A stretch of 64,000 nt of DNA from an uncultured Flavobacteriaceae bacterium. Its GTDB lineage: Bacteria > Bacteroidota > Bacteroidia > Flavobacteriales > Flavobacteriaceae. Position 1 is the first letter of the stretch, and the number at the start of each line of letters is the position of its first letter. Location of the stretch: NCBI GenBank assembly GCA_905181825.1, contig CAJIZJ010000012.1:57814-121813 (forward strand). The letters are read 5' to 3'. Both the position numbers and the translations under genes were made by a program. The notes under the pieces are model-generated. The model did no database searches and was not told where the DNA came from. It saw only the letters and a list, made by a program, of their open reading frames with translations. Shown here one piece after another: positions 18,656 through 27,517 of this stretch.

Positions 18656-19677
18656 TCTTCCATTAAAAATTTTGCTATGATAGGGAAATGATCTGAATAA
18701 GGAATATTAGAAAAGGAAGAAAACTTAACAACTTTAATTTTAGCGTCTGATAATATAAAGTCAATTCTGAAAGGAAAATATTTAAAAATAAAGGTGCGAC
18801 CAAACCCAGTACCGGATTCTTCAAATGCATCTAACATTTCTCCTTTTAGAATCCTATAAACATAGGAATAGATTGTATTATTGAAGTCTCCACATAACAG
18901 GACTTTATAGGGCGATTTAGAAATATGACTTGCAACTAACTCCGATTGAACTTGCTGTGCCTTAAAAGTGGCTGCCAAGCGGTTTATGAGCCTATTTGAT
19001 TCCTTAGAATCAAAAGGCTCAACATTAGGATCAATTCCTGAAGATTGAAGGTGAAGGTTGTAAACTCGAATGGTATCAGACTTGACAATAACGTCCGAAA
19101 ATATGGCATTATTGGAGGATTCTGGAAATTCGATAGTAGCCGAATTGATTAGTTTGAATTTAGAAAATATAGCAAGTTCTGAGGTATATCGGGAAGAGTT
19201 TGCCGTAACGTATGAATATGGATAGGACTCAAACTTTAAGGAGGTGTCTGAGTCATATTCTTGAAAACATAAAATAGAAGGAGATTTCTCCAATATAAAA
19301 TTTTCAATTTTATTAGGAATATCATCCTCTTTAATCGAATTATATAAATTAAAAAGACGAACATTATAACTCATCATAGAAAAGCTAAAATCTAAAACAT
19401 GTGTTTGTGATGAAAACTTATAAAACGACACTATATAATTATAACCCAATGCCAATACTAAAAGTGAAAGCAATAATTGTTTTTTTAATTTTATGAGCCA
19501 ATAGACTGCAAAGGCCATATTAAGAATAATAAGTACGGGTACCGATAAACTCAAAACCGATAAAAAAGAAAATGTTTTTGGTGGAACATATGATAACCCG
19601 TAGGAAAGAAGTAACAAGAGTGACACCACTGAATTAATCAGAAACACTAACTTATCAAGAAAGTTTAAATTTTTCAA
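18652..19677 (-). CDS. Membrane-anchored endonuclease/exonuclease/phosphatase (EEP) family protein
   Basis: Residues 1-100 contain three hydrophobic segments (FLINSVVSLLLLLSYGL; VLSLSVPVLIILNMAFAVYW; LLLSLLVLALGYNYIV). The EEP hydrolase domain follows: MSYNVRLFN, CFQEYDSD (metal-binding Glu), VRVYNLHLQS, CGDFNNT and SDHFPIIA, which make up the Mg-dependent active site of the DNase I/sphingomyelinase fold. The substrate could be nucleic acid, lipid head groups or inositol phosphate; the membrane anchor makes an envelope lipid attractive, but that is inference. It is the last gene of the mutL-rhomboid operon. Confidence 0.88.
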   Translation of the reverse strand: MKNLNFLDKLVFLINSVVSLLLLLSYGLSYVPPKTFSFLSVLSLSVPVLIILNMAFAVYWLIKLKKQLLLSLLVLALGYNYIVSFYKFSSQTHVLDFSFSMMSYNVRLFNLYNSIKEDDIPNKIENFILEKSPSILCFQEYDSDTSLKFESYPYSYVTANSSRYTSELAIFSKFKLINSATIEFPESSNNAIFSDVIVKSDTIRVYNLHLQSSGIDPNVEPFDSKESNRLINRLAATFKAQQVQSELVASHISKSPYKVLLCGDFNNTIYSYVYRILKGEMLDAFEESGTGFGRTFIFKYFPFRIDFILSDAKIKVVKFSSFSNIPYSDHFPIIAKFLMED

Positions 19678-19683
19678 ATGGTT

Positions 19684-20544
19684 TTATTTTCCTGCTCTAA
19701 ATAAAAAATCTTTTTCTACTTGGGATAAACTTTCATAGCCACTTTTACTGATTTTATCAAGAATGAGATCTATTTGTTTTTGATGAGTGAAACGATCAAA
19801 CTCTTCCTTGTTCTTACCCGCAAATGAAGAGCTATTCTTCTTTTTATAAACTGTTTTTAGATTGGATTTTGAACTTGAAAAATAGGCCGTAATCTTATCA
19901 ATAAACGCTCCTACATCAATTCCTTTCTGATATTGTCTAGCATAAAAATAACCCAATAAATAACCACCGAAATGGGCGACAGTACCCCCGGAATTATTAG
20001 AGAAAAAACCTGGAAGGTCTAAAACAACCAAAGCAATTCCAATATATTTTAACGGAAACTGAAAGGTGAAAAAACGAACCTCTTTGTTAGGCAAGTAAAC
20101 ACATAAAAACATAATAATTGCCCGCACGCCTGCAGAGGCACCAACTAAAGGCCCCACTGTATTTAAGATTCCAGAAGGAAAAAAATTATAAATTATTACA
20201 AAAGCCAGCCCCCCAGAAAGGATTCCTAACAAATAAATTTTAAGACACACATCTGCTTTAAATAAATTTGAAAATGAGCGACCAAAGAAATACAAGACCA
20301 ACATATTAAAAAATAAATGACTAAAGCTGTAATGTGTAAAACCATAAGTAATAAGTGTCCACGGCCTTGAAATCAATTGAGAAGCAGACTTTGAAAGTGA
20401 TAACCATTCCAAACCGGATCCAAAACCAGAAAACCTTAGGGTTATTGATGTTAAAACAAAAACAACAAAGTTCACTACAATGATTTTTTCAAATACATTA
20501 AGTCTTGATAATTTATCTTTAATATCTTGATTGAGGCTTGTCAT
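19684..20544 (-). CDS. Rhomboid family intramembrane serine protease (second copy)
   Basis: A six-pass membrane protease. The catalytic Ser lies in VGASAGVRAI and the catalytic His in TVAHFGGYLLGY; SHLFFNMLVLYFFG supplies the conserved His/Asn of helix 2. Residues from about 215 form a soluble, basic C-terminal tail (KSNLKTVYKKKNSSS ... EFDRFTHQKQIDLILDKI) that resembles the cytoplasmic region seen in other flavobacterial rhomboids. Its start codon shares one base with the stop of the upstream rhomboid, so the two are translated together. Confidence 0.92.
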   Translation of the reverse strand: MTSLNQDIKDKLSRLNVFEKIIVVNFVVFVLTSITLRFSGFGSGLEWLSLSKSASQLISRPWTLITYGFTHYSFSHLFFNMLVLYFFGRSFSNLFKADVCLKIYLLGILSGGLAFVIIYNFFPSGILNTVGPLVGASAGVRAIIMFLCVYLPNKEVRFFTFQFPLKYIGIALVVLDLPGFFSNNSGGTVAHFGGYLLGYFYARQYQKGIDVGAFIDKITAYFSSSKSNLKTVYKKKNSSSFAGKNKEEFDRFTHQKQIDLILDKISKSGYESLSQVEKDFLFRAGK

Positions 20545-21365
20545 TAGTTCCAGCGAAATTTATCAAATTGGTTTTTTTTCCAAAAATACATTAATAAGAA
20601 GCCTGTGAGTGCCCCTCCAATATGTGCAATATAGGCGGTGTTACTAGGACTAAAAAAAGAGGTGCCTGTAAAAGCAGAAATCAAATCTAAAGCTATTATT
20701 CCTGGTATAAAATACTTTGCTTTAATTGGTATTGGTAAAAATATCATCATTAATTCCGCATTAGGATTAAGCATTCCGAAAGCCACCAATACTCCCATGA
20801 TAGCCCCTGAGGCACCAACCATAGATCCATTACTACTCACTATTAAATCAAATAACATTCGAAAGGAGTCGCCATTTAGTTGACTCATACTATAGCCATA
20901 GTTTGAAAGAATAGGCTTTAATTTTGAGGCCAAAATCTCTCCTTGATACATACGGTCACTTAAAATATCTAATGAGGTGACCTCTTTGATAAAATCAAAA
21001 GAAAACCCTAAGGACTTTAGCTCACTAATAAGGGGATATATCTGAATATAATACACTGCAAAAGTTAAGGCAACAGCACCTAAACCTGAAGAAATATAAA
21101 AAATTAAGAACTTACGCTGTCCAAACACACCTTCAACGGCCGTTCCAAACATGAATAAAGCAAACATATTAAATAATAAATGTTGAAAACCACCATGCAT
21201 AAACATGTGCGTAAAAACCTGCCAAGGCATGAAATAATCACTGAGAGGATAATAGAGCGCTAATAATCCATAAAATAACTCTTTATTACCAAGTAAATAG
21301 GTGCCTGCAAAAACGATGCAGTTTATAATAAGGAGATGCTTGACTGTGGGCGTGATTTGTCTCAT
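20544..21365 (-). CDS. Rhomboid family intramembrane serine protease (first copy)
   Basis: Membrane protease with FTHMFMHGGFQHLLFNMFALF in helix 2, catalytic Ser in GASGAIMGVL and catalytic His in AHIGGALTGFLLM. An insertion of about 70 residues between helices 3 and 4 (YPLISELKSLGFSFDFIKEV ... MSQLNGDSF) is not part of the minimal rhomboid fold. It starts 3 bases after the mutL stop. The pair's substrates are unknown; rhomboids release membrane-tethered proteins or degrade membrane proteins. Confidence 0.92.
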   Translation of the reverse strand: MRQITPTVKHLLIINCIVFAGTYLLGNKELFYGLLALYYPLSDYFMPWQVFTHMFMHGGFQHLLFNMFALFMFGTAVEGVFGQRKFLIFYISSGLGAVALTFAVYYIQIYPLISELKSLGFSFDFIKEVTSLDILSDRMYQGEILASKLKPILSNYGYSMSQLNGDSFRMLFDLIVSSNGSMVGASGAIMGVLVAFGMLNPNAELMMIFLPIPIKAKYFIPGIIALDLISAFTGTSFFSPSNTAYIAHIGGALTGFLLMYFWKKNQFDKFRWN

Positions 21366-21367
21366 TT

Positions 21368-23200
21368 CTAATTAAATTTTTTATCTAATTCATCCACTTT
21401 AATCGTGGTAAAAATTGTTTTATTTGAAGGAGAAACTGTCGGTTCCTTACAAGAAAAAAGAGTGTTTACTATGTACTCCTGCTCTTGACGTTCTAATTTC
21501 TTTCCATTTTTAATTGCTAAACTTTTGGCAAGTGATTTTGACAATAAATCACTAATACTAAAGTTTACATCAGGCACTTCATTTTCAATATCATGGATCA
21601 ATTGATCAAACACATTTGAAACATCTGACTCCTTTACACCAACTGGCAGCCCTGTCAACTCAATACTTTCATCTGTAAAAGTAGAAAACACAAACCCTGT
21701 GGTTTCTAAAGCTTCATGAAGTTCCTTTAACATGGAAATTCCAGAGGTTGACAAACTGAGTTGTAATGGAAATAATAACTGCTGACTCACTGCTTCATTA
21801 ACCGTTGTTTTACGAAGATAGTCTTCATATAAAATACGCTCATGTGCTCGATTTTGATCAATAACGACCATCCCAGATTTAATCGTATTGATAATATATT
21901 TATTATGTAATTGAAAAGTTTTATGAACTTTTCGTTCTGTAGACTCATCAAATATAGAAGAGGTCATTTCATCAGACTCATAAGAAACTTGTGAAAAATT
22001 ATCAGTGTTTGATTTAGACTCCAATCCAACATATAAACCTTCCCAACTTTCTGAGGTAGGTTTTGTATATGAAGAAGTCTCAGAGTTAGCCTTTGAAAAA
22101 GGGTTAAATGCACGATCTACTTCTACTTTTGGAATGGAGGCTTGAGCTCCATTAAATTGGTAAGGAGTATCTAAGTTCTTGTCGCGTTCAAAATCTAAAA
22201 CAGGAGTTATACTAAACTGACCCAAACTATGCTTAACAGCGGCTCTTAGAATAGCATACATTGTTTGCTCGTCGTCAAACTTAATCTCAGTCTTAGTCGG
22301 ATGAATATTTATATCAATACTTCGGGGGTCAACTTGTAAGTTTAAAAAATAACTAGGATGTCTTCTTGACTGTAATAAGCCATCAAAAGCAGATGATATT
22401 GCATGATTTAGGTAGGGACTTTTTATAAATCTATTATTCACAAAAAAGAATTGTTCCCCTCTTGATTTTTTTGAATACTCTGGTTTTCCAACAAACCCAG
22501 ATATTGCCAAGACTTCTGTCGTTTCTTCAACAGGAACTAACTTTTCATTTGTTTTTCCACCAAATGTATTTACGACACGTTGTCTAAAATTTCCTTTTAA
22601 CAGATTAAATAAATTACTGCCATTGTGGTACATTGAAAAATTAATCGAAGGGTGTGCTAGCACAACTCGTTGAAATTCATCAATTATATGACGAAACTCT
22701 ACGGTATCAGACTTTAAAAAATTTCGTCGTGCTGGTATGTTGAAAAATAAATTCTTAACTGCTATTGAAGTGCCATTAGGCGTTGCTATAACATCCTGAG
22801 ATGTAAAAATACTGCCCTCAACAGATAAAAGTGTCCCTAACTCATCTGAAACTTGTTTGGTCTTCATTTCTACGTGTGCAATGGCAGCGATGCTGGCCAA
22901 AGCCTCCCCTCTGAAGCCCTTGGTGTTAAGATTAAATAAATCATCTGCTACTTTGATTTTTGAGGTCGCATGACGCTCAAAACTAAGTCGAGCATCGGTA
23001 ACGCTCATGCCTTTTCCGTCATCAATAACTTGAATGAGTACCTTACCTGCATTTTTTACTAATAACTTAATTGTTGTCGCACCGGCATCAATGGCGTTTT
23101 CAAGAAGTTCTTTAACCACTGAGGCAGGACGTTGAACGACTTCACCTGCAGCAATTTGATTGGCTACGTGATCTGGTAATAGTTGTATTATATCAGCCAT
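21368..23200 (-). CDS. mutL: DNA mismatch repair protein MutL
   Basis: Couples MutS mismatch recognition to strand removal. The GHKL ATPase is intact: QIAAGEVVQRPASVVKELLE (Glu base), IDDGKGM, TKGFRGEALASIAA. The N-terminal domain runs to about residue 335, a low-complexity Ser/Asn-rich linker to about 425, then the dimerisation domain. The C-terminal endonuclease motif reads DQNRAHERILYE rather than DQHAxxERxxxE, and the usual CPHGRP metal box near the end is replaced by SPSNKTIF, so nicking activity is uncertain. The gene follows two tiny membrane-protein genes and precedes the rhomboids. Confidence 0.95.
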   Translation of the reverse strand: MADIIQLLPDHVANQIAAGEVVQRPASVVKELLENAIDAGATTIKLLVKNAGKVLIQVIDDGKGMSVTDARLSFERHATSKIKVADDLFNLNTKGFRGEALASIAAIAHVEMKTKQVSDELGTLLSVEGSIFTSQDVIATPNGTSIAVKNLFFNIPARRNFLKSDTVEFRHIIDEFQRVVLAHPSINFSMYHNGSNLFNLLKGNFRQRVVNTFGGKTNEKLVPVEETTEVLAISGFVGKPEYSKKSRGEQFFFVNNRFIKSPYLNHAISSAFDGLLQSRRHPSYFLNLQVDPRSIDINIHPTKTEIKFDDEQTMYAILRAAVKHSLGQFSITPVLDFERDKNLDTPYQFNGAQASIPKVEVDRAFNPFSKANSETSSYTKPTSESWEGLYVGLESKSNTDNFSQVSYESDEMTSSIFDESTERKVHKTFQLHNKYIINTIKSGMVVIDQNRAHERILYEDYLRKTTVNEAVSQQLLFPLQLSLSTSGISMLKELHEALETTGFVFSTFTDESIELTGLPVGVKESDVSNVFDQLIHDIENEVPDVNFSISDLLSKSLAKSLAIKNGKKLERQEQEYIVNTLFSCKEPTVSPSNKTIFTTIKVDELDKKFN

Positions 23201-23203
23201 TTA

Positions 23204-23476
23204 TTAAAGAAATATACTTAAATCAAAATCTATAATCCAAAGGAAAATAAATATCAAAATTAAAATTATAATAGAAACTCTTTTGTTAGCTAAACGATTG
23301 GGATTCGTTTTGTAATCCTCAACTGCATTGACAATCTTGCCTTTTAGGTTTGTTTTTTCAATGGTCACACGAGCATCATCAAACTTATGTTTTAATTCAA
23401 AAGGGCTGCGCTCCCCTTTATAAAAGCGAGGCGTATAGTTATATTTATTGTTTTTTTTAGTTTTAAAAATACCCAT
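23204..23476 (-). CDS. Small basic single-pass membrane protein, 90 aa
   Basis: Unknown function. The N-terminus is very basic and aromatic (MGIFKTKKNNKYNYTPRFYKG), the middle is charged (FELKHKFDDARVTIEKTNLK) and the last ~23 residues form a membrane segment ending at the C-terminus (VSIIILILIFIFLWIIDFDL), suggesting a tail-anchored cytoplasmic domain. I recall homologs labelled riboflavin synthase subunit beta because they sit near ribH; nothing in the sequence supports that label. It lies 3 bases upstream of mutL. Confidence 0.75.
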   Translation of the reverse strand: MGIFKTKKNNKYNYTPRFYKGERSPFELKHKFDDARVTIEKTNLKGKIVNAVEDYKTNPNRLANKRVSIIILILIFIFLWIIDFDLSIFL

Positions 23477-23478
23477 TA

Positions 23479-23676
23479 TTAAAAAAATAAAGTGTCAAAA
23501 AAGTAAAACACTAGTCCGCAAATCAATGCTGTGAACACCAGCCAAATTAGTGAAAAACCACGTCTATTTCTAGAGTTTTTAGAATAAATAGGTTGGAAAG
23601 CTCTATCAGTTTTGTTAATTGATTCGTCTGAAGAGCGTCTTATACTAAAAGTTCTAGATTGTTTGTGAGAAAACAC
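23479..23676 (-). CDS. Very small tail-anchored membrane protein, 65 aa
   Basis: Unknown. A polar, Arg/Ser-rich N-terminus (RTFSIRRSSDESINK) is followed by a single hydrophobic stretch (FSLIWLVFTALICGLVFYFF) at the C-terminus, the same layout as the next gene. The only possible start is a GTG; the stop is 2 bases before the ATG of the downstream small protein, which supports it being a genuine operon member. Coding is likely but not certain. Confidence 0.55.
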   Translation of the reverse strand: MFSHKQSRTFSIRRSSDESINKTDRAFQPIYSKNSRNRRGFSLIWLVFTALICGLVFYFFDTLFF

Positions 23677-23764
23677 GATGTTAATTTTGATTCAATTCAA
23701 AAATAATCAAATCAAATAAATATAGAAAGGGCAAATGATTAAAATTATCAACAGCTATTGAAAA

Positions 23765-24250
23765 CTATAAAGTGTTTTTAAGGTGTACCATTTTAATGGC
23801 GGTGATAGCCGCTTCTACCCCTTTATTTCCATGCTTTCCTCCAGATCGATCAATAGATTGCTGTAAGTTGTTATCTGTTAAAACACAAAAAACAACCGGC
23901 ACATCGTTAAGAACGTTTAAATCTTTAATTCCTTGAGTGACTCCGTCACAAACAAAATCAAAATGTTGAGTCTCCCCTTTAATAACACTTCCAATAGCAA
24001 TTACAACATCTACGTGTTGCTCTTGCATTTTTTTTGCTCCAAAAATAAGTTCAAAACTTCCAGGAACATTAATTACTTTAACATTTGACGCATCAACACC
24101 ACAGTCTGACAATGCCGCTAATGCACCATTTAAAAGCCCTTCTGTGACCTGAGAGTTCCATTCAGAAACAACAATTCCAAACCGAAAATTTTTCGCATCT
24201 GGAAGAGTAGCTTTATTATAATTAGACAGGTTAGTGTTTTGTGTTGCCAT
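23765..24250 (-). CDS. ribH: 6,7-dimethyl-8-ribityllumazine synthase
   Basis: Condenses 5-amino-6-ribitylaminouracil with dihydroxybutanone phosphate in riboflavin synthesis, usually as a 60-mer or pentamer. Key segments: FGIVVSEWNSQVTEGLLNGA, VPGSFELIFGAKKM, AIGSVIKGETQHFDFV (with the catalytic His) and GKHGNKGVEAAITAI. The length of 161 residues is normal. It follows the TPR gene by 2 bases and is separated from the small membrane protein genes by 88 bases. No FMN riboswitch is apparent upstream. Confidence 0.96.
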   Translation of the reverse strand: MATQNTNLSNYNKATLPDAKNFRFGIVVSEWNSQVTEGLLNGALAALSDCGVDASNVKVINVPGSFELIFGAKKMQEQHVDVVIAIGSVIKGETQHFDFVCDGVTQGIKDLNVLNDVPVVFCVLTDNNLQQSIDRSGGKHGNKGVEAAITAIKMVHLKNTL

Positions 24251-24252
24251 GT

Positions 24253-25020
24253 TTAGTTGATAGCAGCTTCAGCTTTACCAATAAATACATCTATGTCTTT
24301 AGCTTCAGTACTCGCAGGAAAATCTGATTTAATACGATTAAAAAACATTAAAGATTTATTAAAATCCCCTAATTTCAATCCAATAACACCCGCTTTGTAA
24401 AGGTACATAGGGGTTGTGTAATTGTTTGACTTTAATTGCGCCGCTTGAACGTAATAATCATAAGCATCTTCTAACTGCTCCAATTGCACAAATGCATCTC
24501 CTATACCTCCTTTTGCAATCGGTCCTAATACATCATCATCGGAAGAAAATGCATTCAGGTACGTTACTGCGTTTGAGTAATCTTTCATATTTAGGTATGC
24601 CATTCCGGCATAATAATTTGCTAGGTTTCCAGCTTTAGACCCACTGTATACATCAGCGATATCTAAAAACCCATACTTCCCATCAGCTCCATTTAGAGCT
24701 AAAGTAAAAAGTGAATCTTTTGAAGTACCATTAACAGCTTGATCAAAGTATTGCTGTGATTGGAACATATCGTTTGTAGCCTGGCTTTCTTTTGGACCTT
24801 GAATAAATTTATTATATCCTAGAAAACCCAATACTAACAAAGCGGCTAATATTACAATTACAAATATATATTTTTGGTTCTTTATAACCCACTCTTCTGT
24901 TCTGGATGCACCTCCATCAAGTGAACTTACAATTGAAGCGGTTGTTGATTCGTCTTCAATCGATGTTTCTTTTTCTGCCTTAGTGGTCGGTTTTCCGCCG
25001 CGTTTCTTATATGTTGCCAT
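24253..25020 (-). CDS. TPR protein with N-terminal membrane anchor (YfgM-like)
   Basis: A 255-residue protein with a basic cytoplasmic N-terminus (ATYKKRGGKPTTKAEKE), one membrane segment around residues 50-70 (YIFVIVILAALLVLGFLGY) and tetratricopeptide repeats beyond residue 90 (YYAGMAYLNMKDYSNAVTYL; KGGIGDAFVQLEQLEDAYDY; YLYKAGVIGLKLGDFNKSLM). The topology matches YfgM/ancillary SecYEG-type proteins that act with periplasmic chaperones, but that is an analogy. It is the first gene of the minus-strand ribH operon and is divergent from recF. Confidence 0.85.
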   Translation of the reverse strand: MATYKKRGGKPTTKAEKETSIEDESTTASIVSSLDGGASRTEEWVIKNQKYIFVIVILAALLVLGFLGYNKFIQGPKESQATNDMFQSQQYFDQAVNGTSKDSLFTLALNGADGKYGFLDIADVYSGSKAGNLANYYAGMAYLNMKDYSNAVTYLNAFSSDDDVLGPIAKGGIGDAFVQLEQLEDAYDYYVQAAQLKSNNYTTPMYLYKAGVIGLKLGDFNKSLMFFNRIKSDFPASTEAKDIDVFIGKAEAAIN

Positions 25021-25040
25021 GGTCGTTTATTAATGAAGCT

Positions 25041-25048
25041 CAAAAATA
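25041..25048 (-). promoter_or_regulatory. -7 box (TATTTTTG) of the TPR-ribH operon
   Basis: Matches TAnnTTTG on the minus strand, 21 bases before the ATG at 25020. A TTTG element lies about 24 bases further upstream, slightly beyond the usual spacing. Confidence 0.55.
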
Positions 25049-25071
25049 TAATTTTTATTCGTAAAAAAAAG

Positions 25072-25102
25072 GCAAATTATTTGTTATTTTTCAATAATTT
25101 GC
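25072..25102. promoter_or_regulatory. Perfect 10-bp inverted repeat between the TPR gene and recF
   Basis: GCAAATTATT (25072-25081) and AATAATTTGC (25093-25102) are exact reverse complements with an 11-base spacer. They lie in the 138-base divergent promoter region, just upstream of the TPR -7 box, a position suitable for a dimeric regulator. Confidence 0.4.
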
Positions 25103-25158
25103 AGCATCTTTTTAAGGAACTCTAAAGAAGATAAAATTAAAATTTAGACCAATTTTGC

Positions 25159-26238
25159 ATGATTTTAAAATCATTAAGTTTATTAAACTATAAAAATTTC
25201 GACGCCTACACGGTAGAATTTGACTCAAAAATTAATTGTTTTGTTGGATCTAATGGTGTTGGAAAAACAAATGTTTTAGACGCTATTTACCACTTATCAT
25301 TTGGCAAGAGCTACTTTAACCCTGTAGCTTCTCAAAACATTAAACATGATGAAGATTTTTTTGTAGTTGATGGGCTATATGAGAAAAATGATCGTGATGA
25401 AAAAGTAATTGTTTCTCTAAAAAGAGGACAAAAGAAAATTATTAAACGAAACGGAAAAGCATACGATCGATTTAGCGACCATATTGGATTTTTACCTTTG
25501 GTTATTATATCACCTGCAGACCGTGATTTAATTGTTGAAGGAAGTGAAACACGGAGAAAATTTATAGATGGTGTTATTTCTCAGAGTGACAAAAACTATT
25601 TAGAGTATTTATTAAATTACTCAAAAATACTATCTCAAAGAAATGCCCTATTAAAATATTTTGCACTAAACAATAACTTTAACAAAATAACCTTAGATGT
25701 TTACAATGAGCAACTTAACGAATACGGTACCGAGATACATCGCAAAAGAAAACTGTTTCTAGAGGCGTTTACACCTATCTTCAAAAGTCGTTACAAATCA
25801 ATAAGCAACGATAACGAAGATGTAGACTTGCTATACAACAGCCAACTTAATAACAGTCCATTGTTAGACTTATTTAATGCAAATATTAATAAAGATAGGA
25901 TGCTTCAATACACAAGTGCTGGCATTCATAAAGACGACTTAGATTTTTCAATAAAACAATATCCCGTTAAAAAATTTGGAAGCCAAGGGCAGCAAAAATC
26001 ATTTTTAATTGCACTCAAGCTAGCGCAGTTTGACTTCATCAAAATTCAAAGTGGGGTCACCCCTATTTTGCTATTAGATGATATCTTTGACAAACTTGAT
26101 GAGCAACGTGTATCTCAAATCATTAAATTAGTTAATGATGAGAACTTCGGACAGCTGTTTATTTCTGATACTCATGCAGACAGAACCGAAAAAGCTATCA
26201 AGAGTGTTCACCAATCCTATCAAATGTTTAAATTGTGA
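25159..26238 (+). CDS. recF: DNA replication and repair protein RecF
   Basis: An SMC-like ATPase that helps RecOR load RecA at gaps. The P-loop is [20 protein letters not shown] at about residues 29-48, the signature region is [19 protein letters not shown] and the Walker B/D-loop is [16 protein letters not shown]. The 359-residue length is normal. The stop overlaps the start of the next gene by 4 bases, and recF, the lipoprotein and the DUF721 gene form an operon. Confidence 0.96.
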   Translation: MILKSLSLLNYKNFDAYTVEFDSKINCFVGSNGVGKTNVLDAIYHLSFGKSYFNPVASQNIKHDEDFFVVDGLYEKNDRDEKVIVSLKRGQKKIIKRNGKAYDRFSDHIGFLPLVIISPADRDLIVEGSETRRKFIDGVISQSDKNYLEYLLNYSKILSQRNALLKYFALNNNFNKITLDVYNEQLNEYGTEIHRKRKLFLEAFTPIFKSRYKSISNDNEDVDLLYNSQLNNSPLLDLFNANINKDRMLQYTSAGIHKDDLDFSIKQYPVKKFGSQGQQKSFLIALKLAQFDFIKIQSGVTPILLLDDIFDKLDEQRVSQIIKLVNDENFGQLFISDTHADRTEKAIKSVHQSYQMFKL

Positions 26239-26651
26239 AAAAACTAATTACGTTCTTATTAGCTAGCCTAATTTATAGCTGTCAAACAGATGTCAACAAC
26301 TACATTCCATTTATTGAAGGGTATTGGGAAATTGTAAGCGTCACAAAAGAGTACAAAAAAATTAAAGAATTTAAAATTAGTGGAACGATAGATTATTTTA
26401 AAATTAACGCTGATTTAAGTGGTTATAGAAAAAAAGTAACCCCCCGATTTGATGGGGCTTTTGAAATATCCAAAGATGTCTCTAACTTTAAGCTTTCTAT
26501 TGAATCACAGAAGCTATGGATTAATTATCTTGTTAATGGAGTAACTTACAGTGAAGAAATTACGCGAGCCAATGAGTCCAGTTTAATCATAGCCAATAGT
26601 GATGGATTTATTTACACTTACAAACCCTATGAACCCTTAATTTTTGATTAA
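26235..26651 (+). CDS. Small lipoprotein, possibly lipocalin-like
   Basis: A 138-residue exported protein with signal peptide and lipobox IYSC (Cys16). The mature part starts with a short [18 protein letters not shown] segment, typical of lipocalin-like Bacteroidota lipoproteins, and is predicted mainly beta ([32 protein letters not shown]). The start is a GTG overlapping the recF stop; the next gene starts on its final base. Its ligand and role are unknown. Confidence 0.75.
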   Translation: MKKLITFLLASLIYSCQTDVNNYIPFIEGYWEIVSVTKEYKKIKEFKISGTIDYFKINADLSGYRKKVTPRFDGAFEISKDVSNFKLSIESQKLWINYLVNGVTYSEEITRANESSLIIANSDGFIYTYKPYEPLIFD

Positions 26652-26947
26652 TGAGTAAGCGACATAACGACCAGCAAAAAATCGATGATTTATTAAAATC
26701 ATTTGTTAAGGAAAATAAGCTTGAAAAGGGTCTAGACAAAGTAAATGTTGAAGCTGCCTGGAGAGATTTAATGGGTAACGGTGTAAATAACTATACCAAT
26801 AGCGTAAAACTTCATCAAGACACCCTGTATGTAGAGCTTAGCTCATCAGTGCTTCGAGAAGAACTTAGCTATGGAAAGGAAAAGATTCTAAGCATGTTAA
26901 ACGAAGCGCTTGGAAAAGACCTCATCAGCAAACTTATATTAAGATAA
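26651..26947 (+). CDS. DUF721 (DciA-like) protein
   Basis: A 98-residue protein with the DUF721 pattern: LKSFVKENKLEKGLDKVNVEAAWRDLMG, a VKLHQDTLYVELSSSVLREELSY strand-helix core, and a short C-terminal helix. The DciA branch of this family loads the replicative helicase in bacteria without DnaC; whether this member does so is not shown. Position directly after recF supports a replication or repair role. Confidence 0.85.
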   Translation: MSKRHNDQQKIDDLLKSFVKENKLEKGLDKVNVEAAWRDLMGNGVNNYTNSVKLHQDTLYVELSSSVLREELSYGKEKILSMLNEALGKDLISKLILR

Positions 26948-26962
26948 AAAAACGCGTAAAAA

Positions 26963-26983
26963 AAGCCACAACTAAAGTGTGGC
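26963..26983 (-). terminator. Terminator between the DUF721 gene and ndk
   Basis: AGCCACA and TGTGGCT pair around a short loop. Reading the minus strand, the stem is followed by a T-rich run, so it mainly serves ndk; it may also slow transcription from the recF side. Confidence 0.7.
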
Positions 26984-27006
26984 TCTTATCTATATTTGAT
27001 ATCTGA

Positions 27007-27426
27007 TTAAAACATTTCTCTTTCAGAAAAATGAAATGCTCCTTCAATTCCTGCATTTTCATCACTATCACTTCCATGAACAGCATTTTGACTGATCGAT
27101 TCAGCAAACATATTACGGATCGTACCTTCCGCAGCTTCCGCTGGGTTTGTAGCTCCAATCAATGTTCTAAAATCTTGAACTGCATTTTCTTTTTCAAGAA
27201 TTGCCGCTACAATTGGACCACGTGTCATATAGTTAACCAACTCCCCAAAAAATGGACGCTCGTTATGAACTGCATAAAAAGCTTCAGCGTCGGCTTTTGT
27301 AAGTTGTGTTAGTTTCATAGCAACGATTCTAAAACCTGAGGCTGTGACTTTTTCTAGTATTGCACCAATATTCCCTTTCTCAACAGAATCCGGCTTAAGC
27401 ATTGTAAACGTTTTGTTTGTAACCAT
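27007..27426 (-). CDS. ndk: Nucleoside diphosphate kinase
   Basis: Transfers the gamma phosphate between NTPs and NDPs through a phosphohistidine. The 139-residue sequence has [29 protein letters not shown] and the active-site NAVHGSDS with His117. It is monocistronic, with its own promoter (TATTTTTG at 27450-27457 with TTG 19 bases upstream) and a terminator at 26963-26983. Confidence 0.97.
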   Translation of the reverse strand: MVTNKTFTMLKPDSVEKGNIGAILEKVTASGFRIVAMKLTQLTKADAEAFYAVHNERPFFGELVNYMTRGPIVAAILEKENAVQDFRTLIGATNPAEAAEGTIRNMFAESISQNAVHGSDSDENAGIEGAFHFSEREMF

Positions 27427-27449
27427 GATGTTTGTGTAATAATTTTTGG

Positions 27450-27479
27450 CAAAAATAAGGTTTTTATATAGATAATCAA
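27450..27479 (-). promoter_or_regulatory. Promoter of ndk
   Basis: TATTTTTG (27450-27457, minus strand) fits TAnnTTTG, and a TTG (27477-27479) lies 19 bases upstream. The ATG is 23 bases downstream of the -7 box. Confidence 0.6.
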
Positions 27480-27503
27480 CTTTACAACTATTTTAAAAAT
27501 TTG

Positions 27504-27511
27504 TATCTTTG
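27504..27511 (+). promoter_or_regulatory. -7 box (TATCTTTG) of the DHH phosphoesterase operon
   Basis: Matches TAnnTTTG and ends 6 bases before the ATG at 27518; a TTTA lies 19 bases upstream. Transcription would start at or next to the start codon, so the mRNA is leaderless or nearly so. Confidence 0.6.
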
Positions 27512-27517
27512 TAGGCT

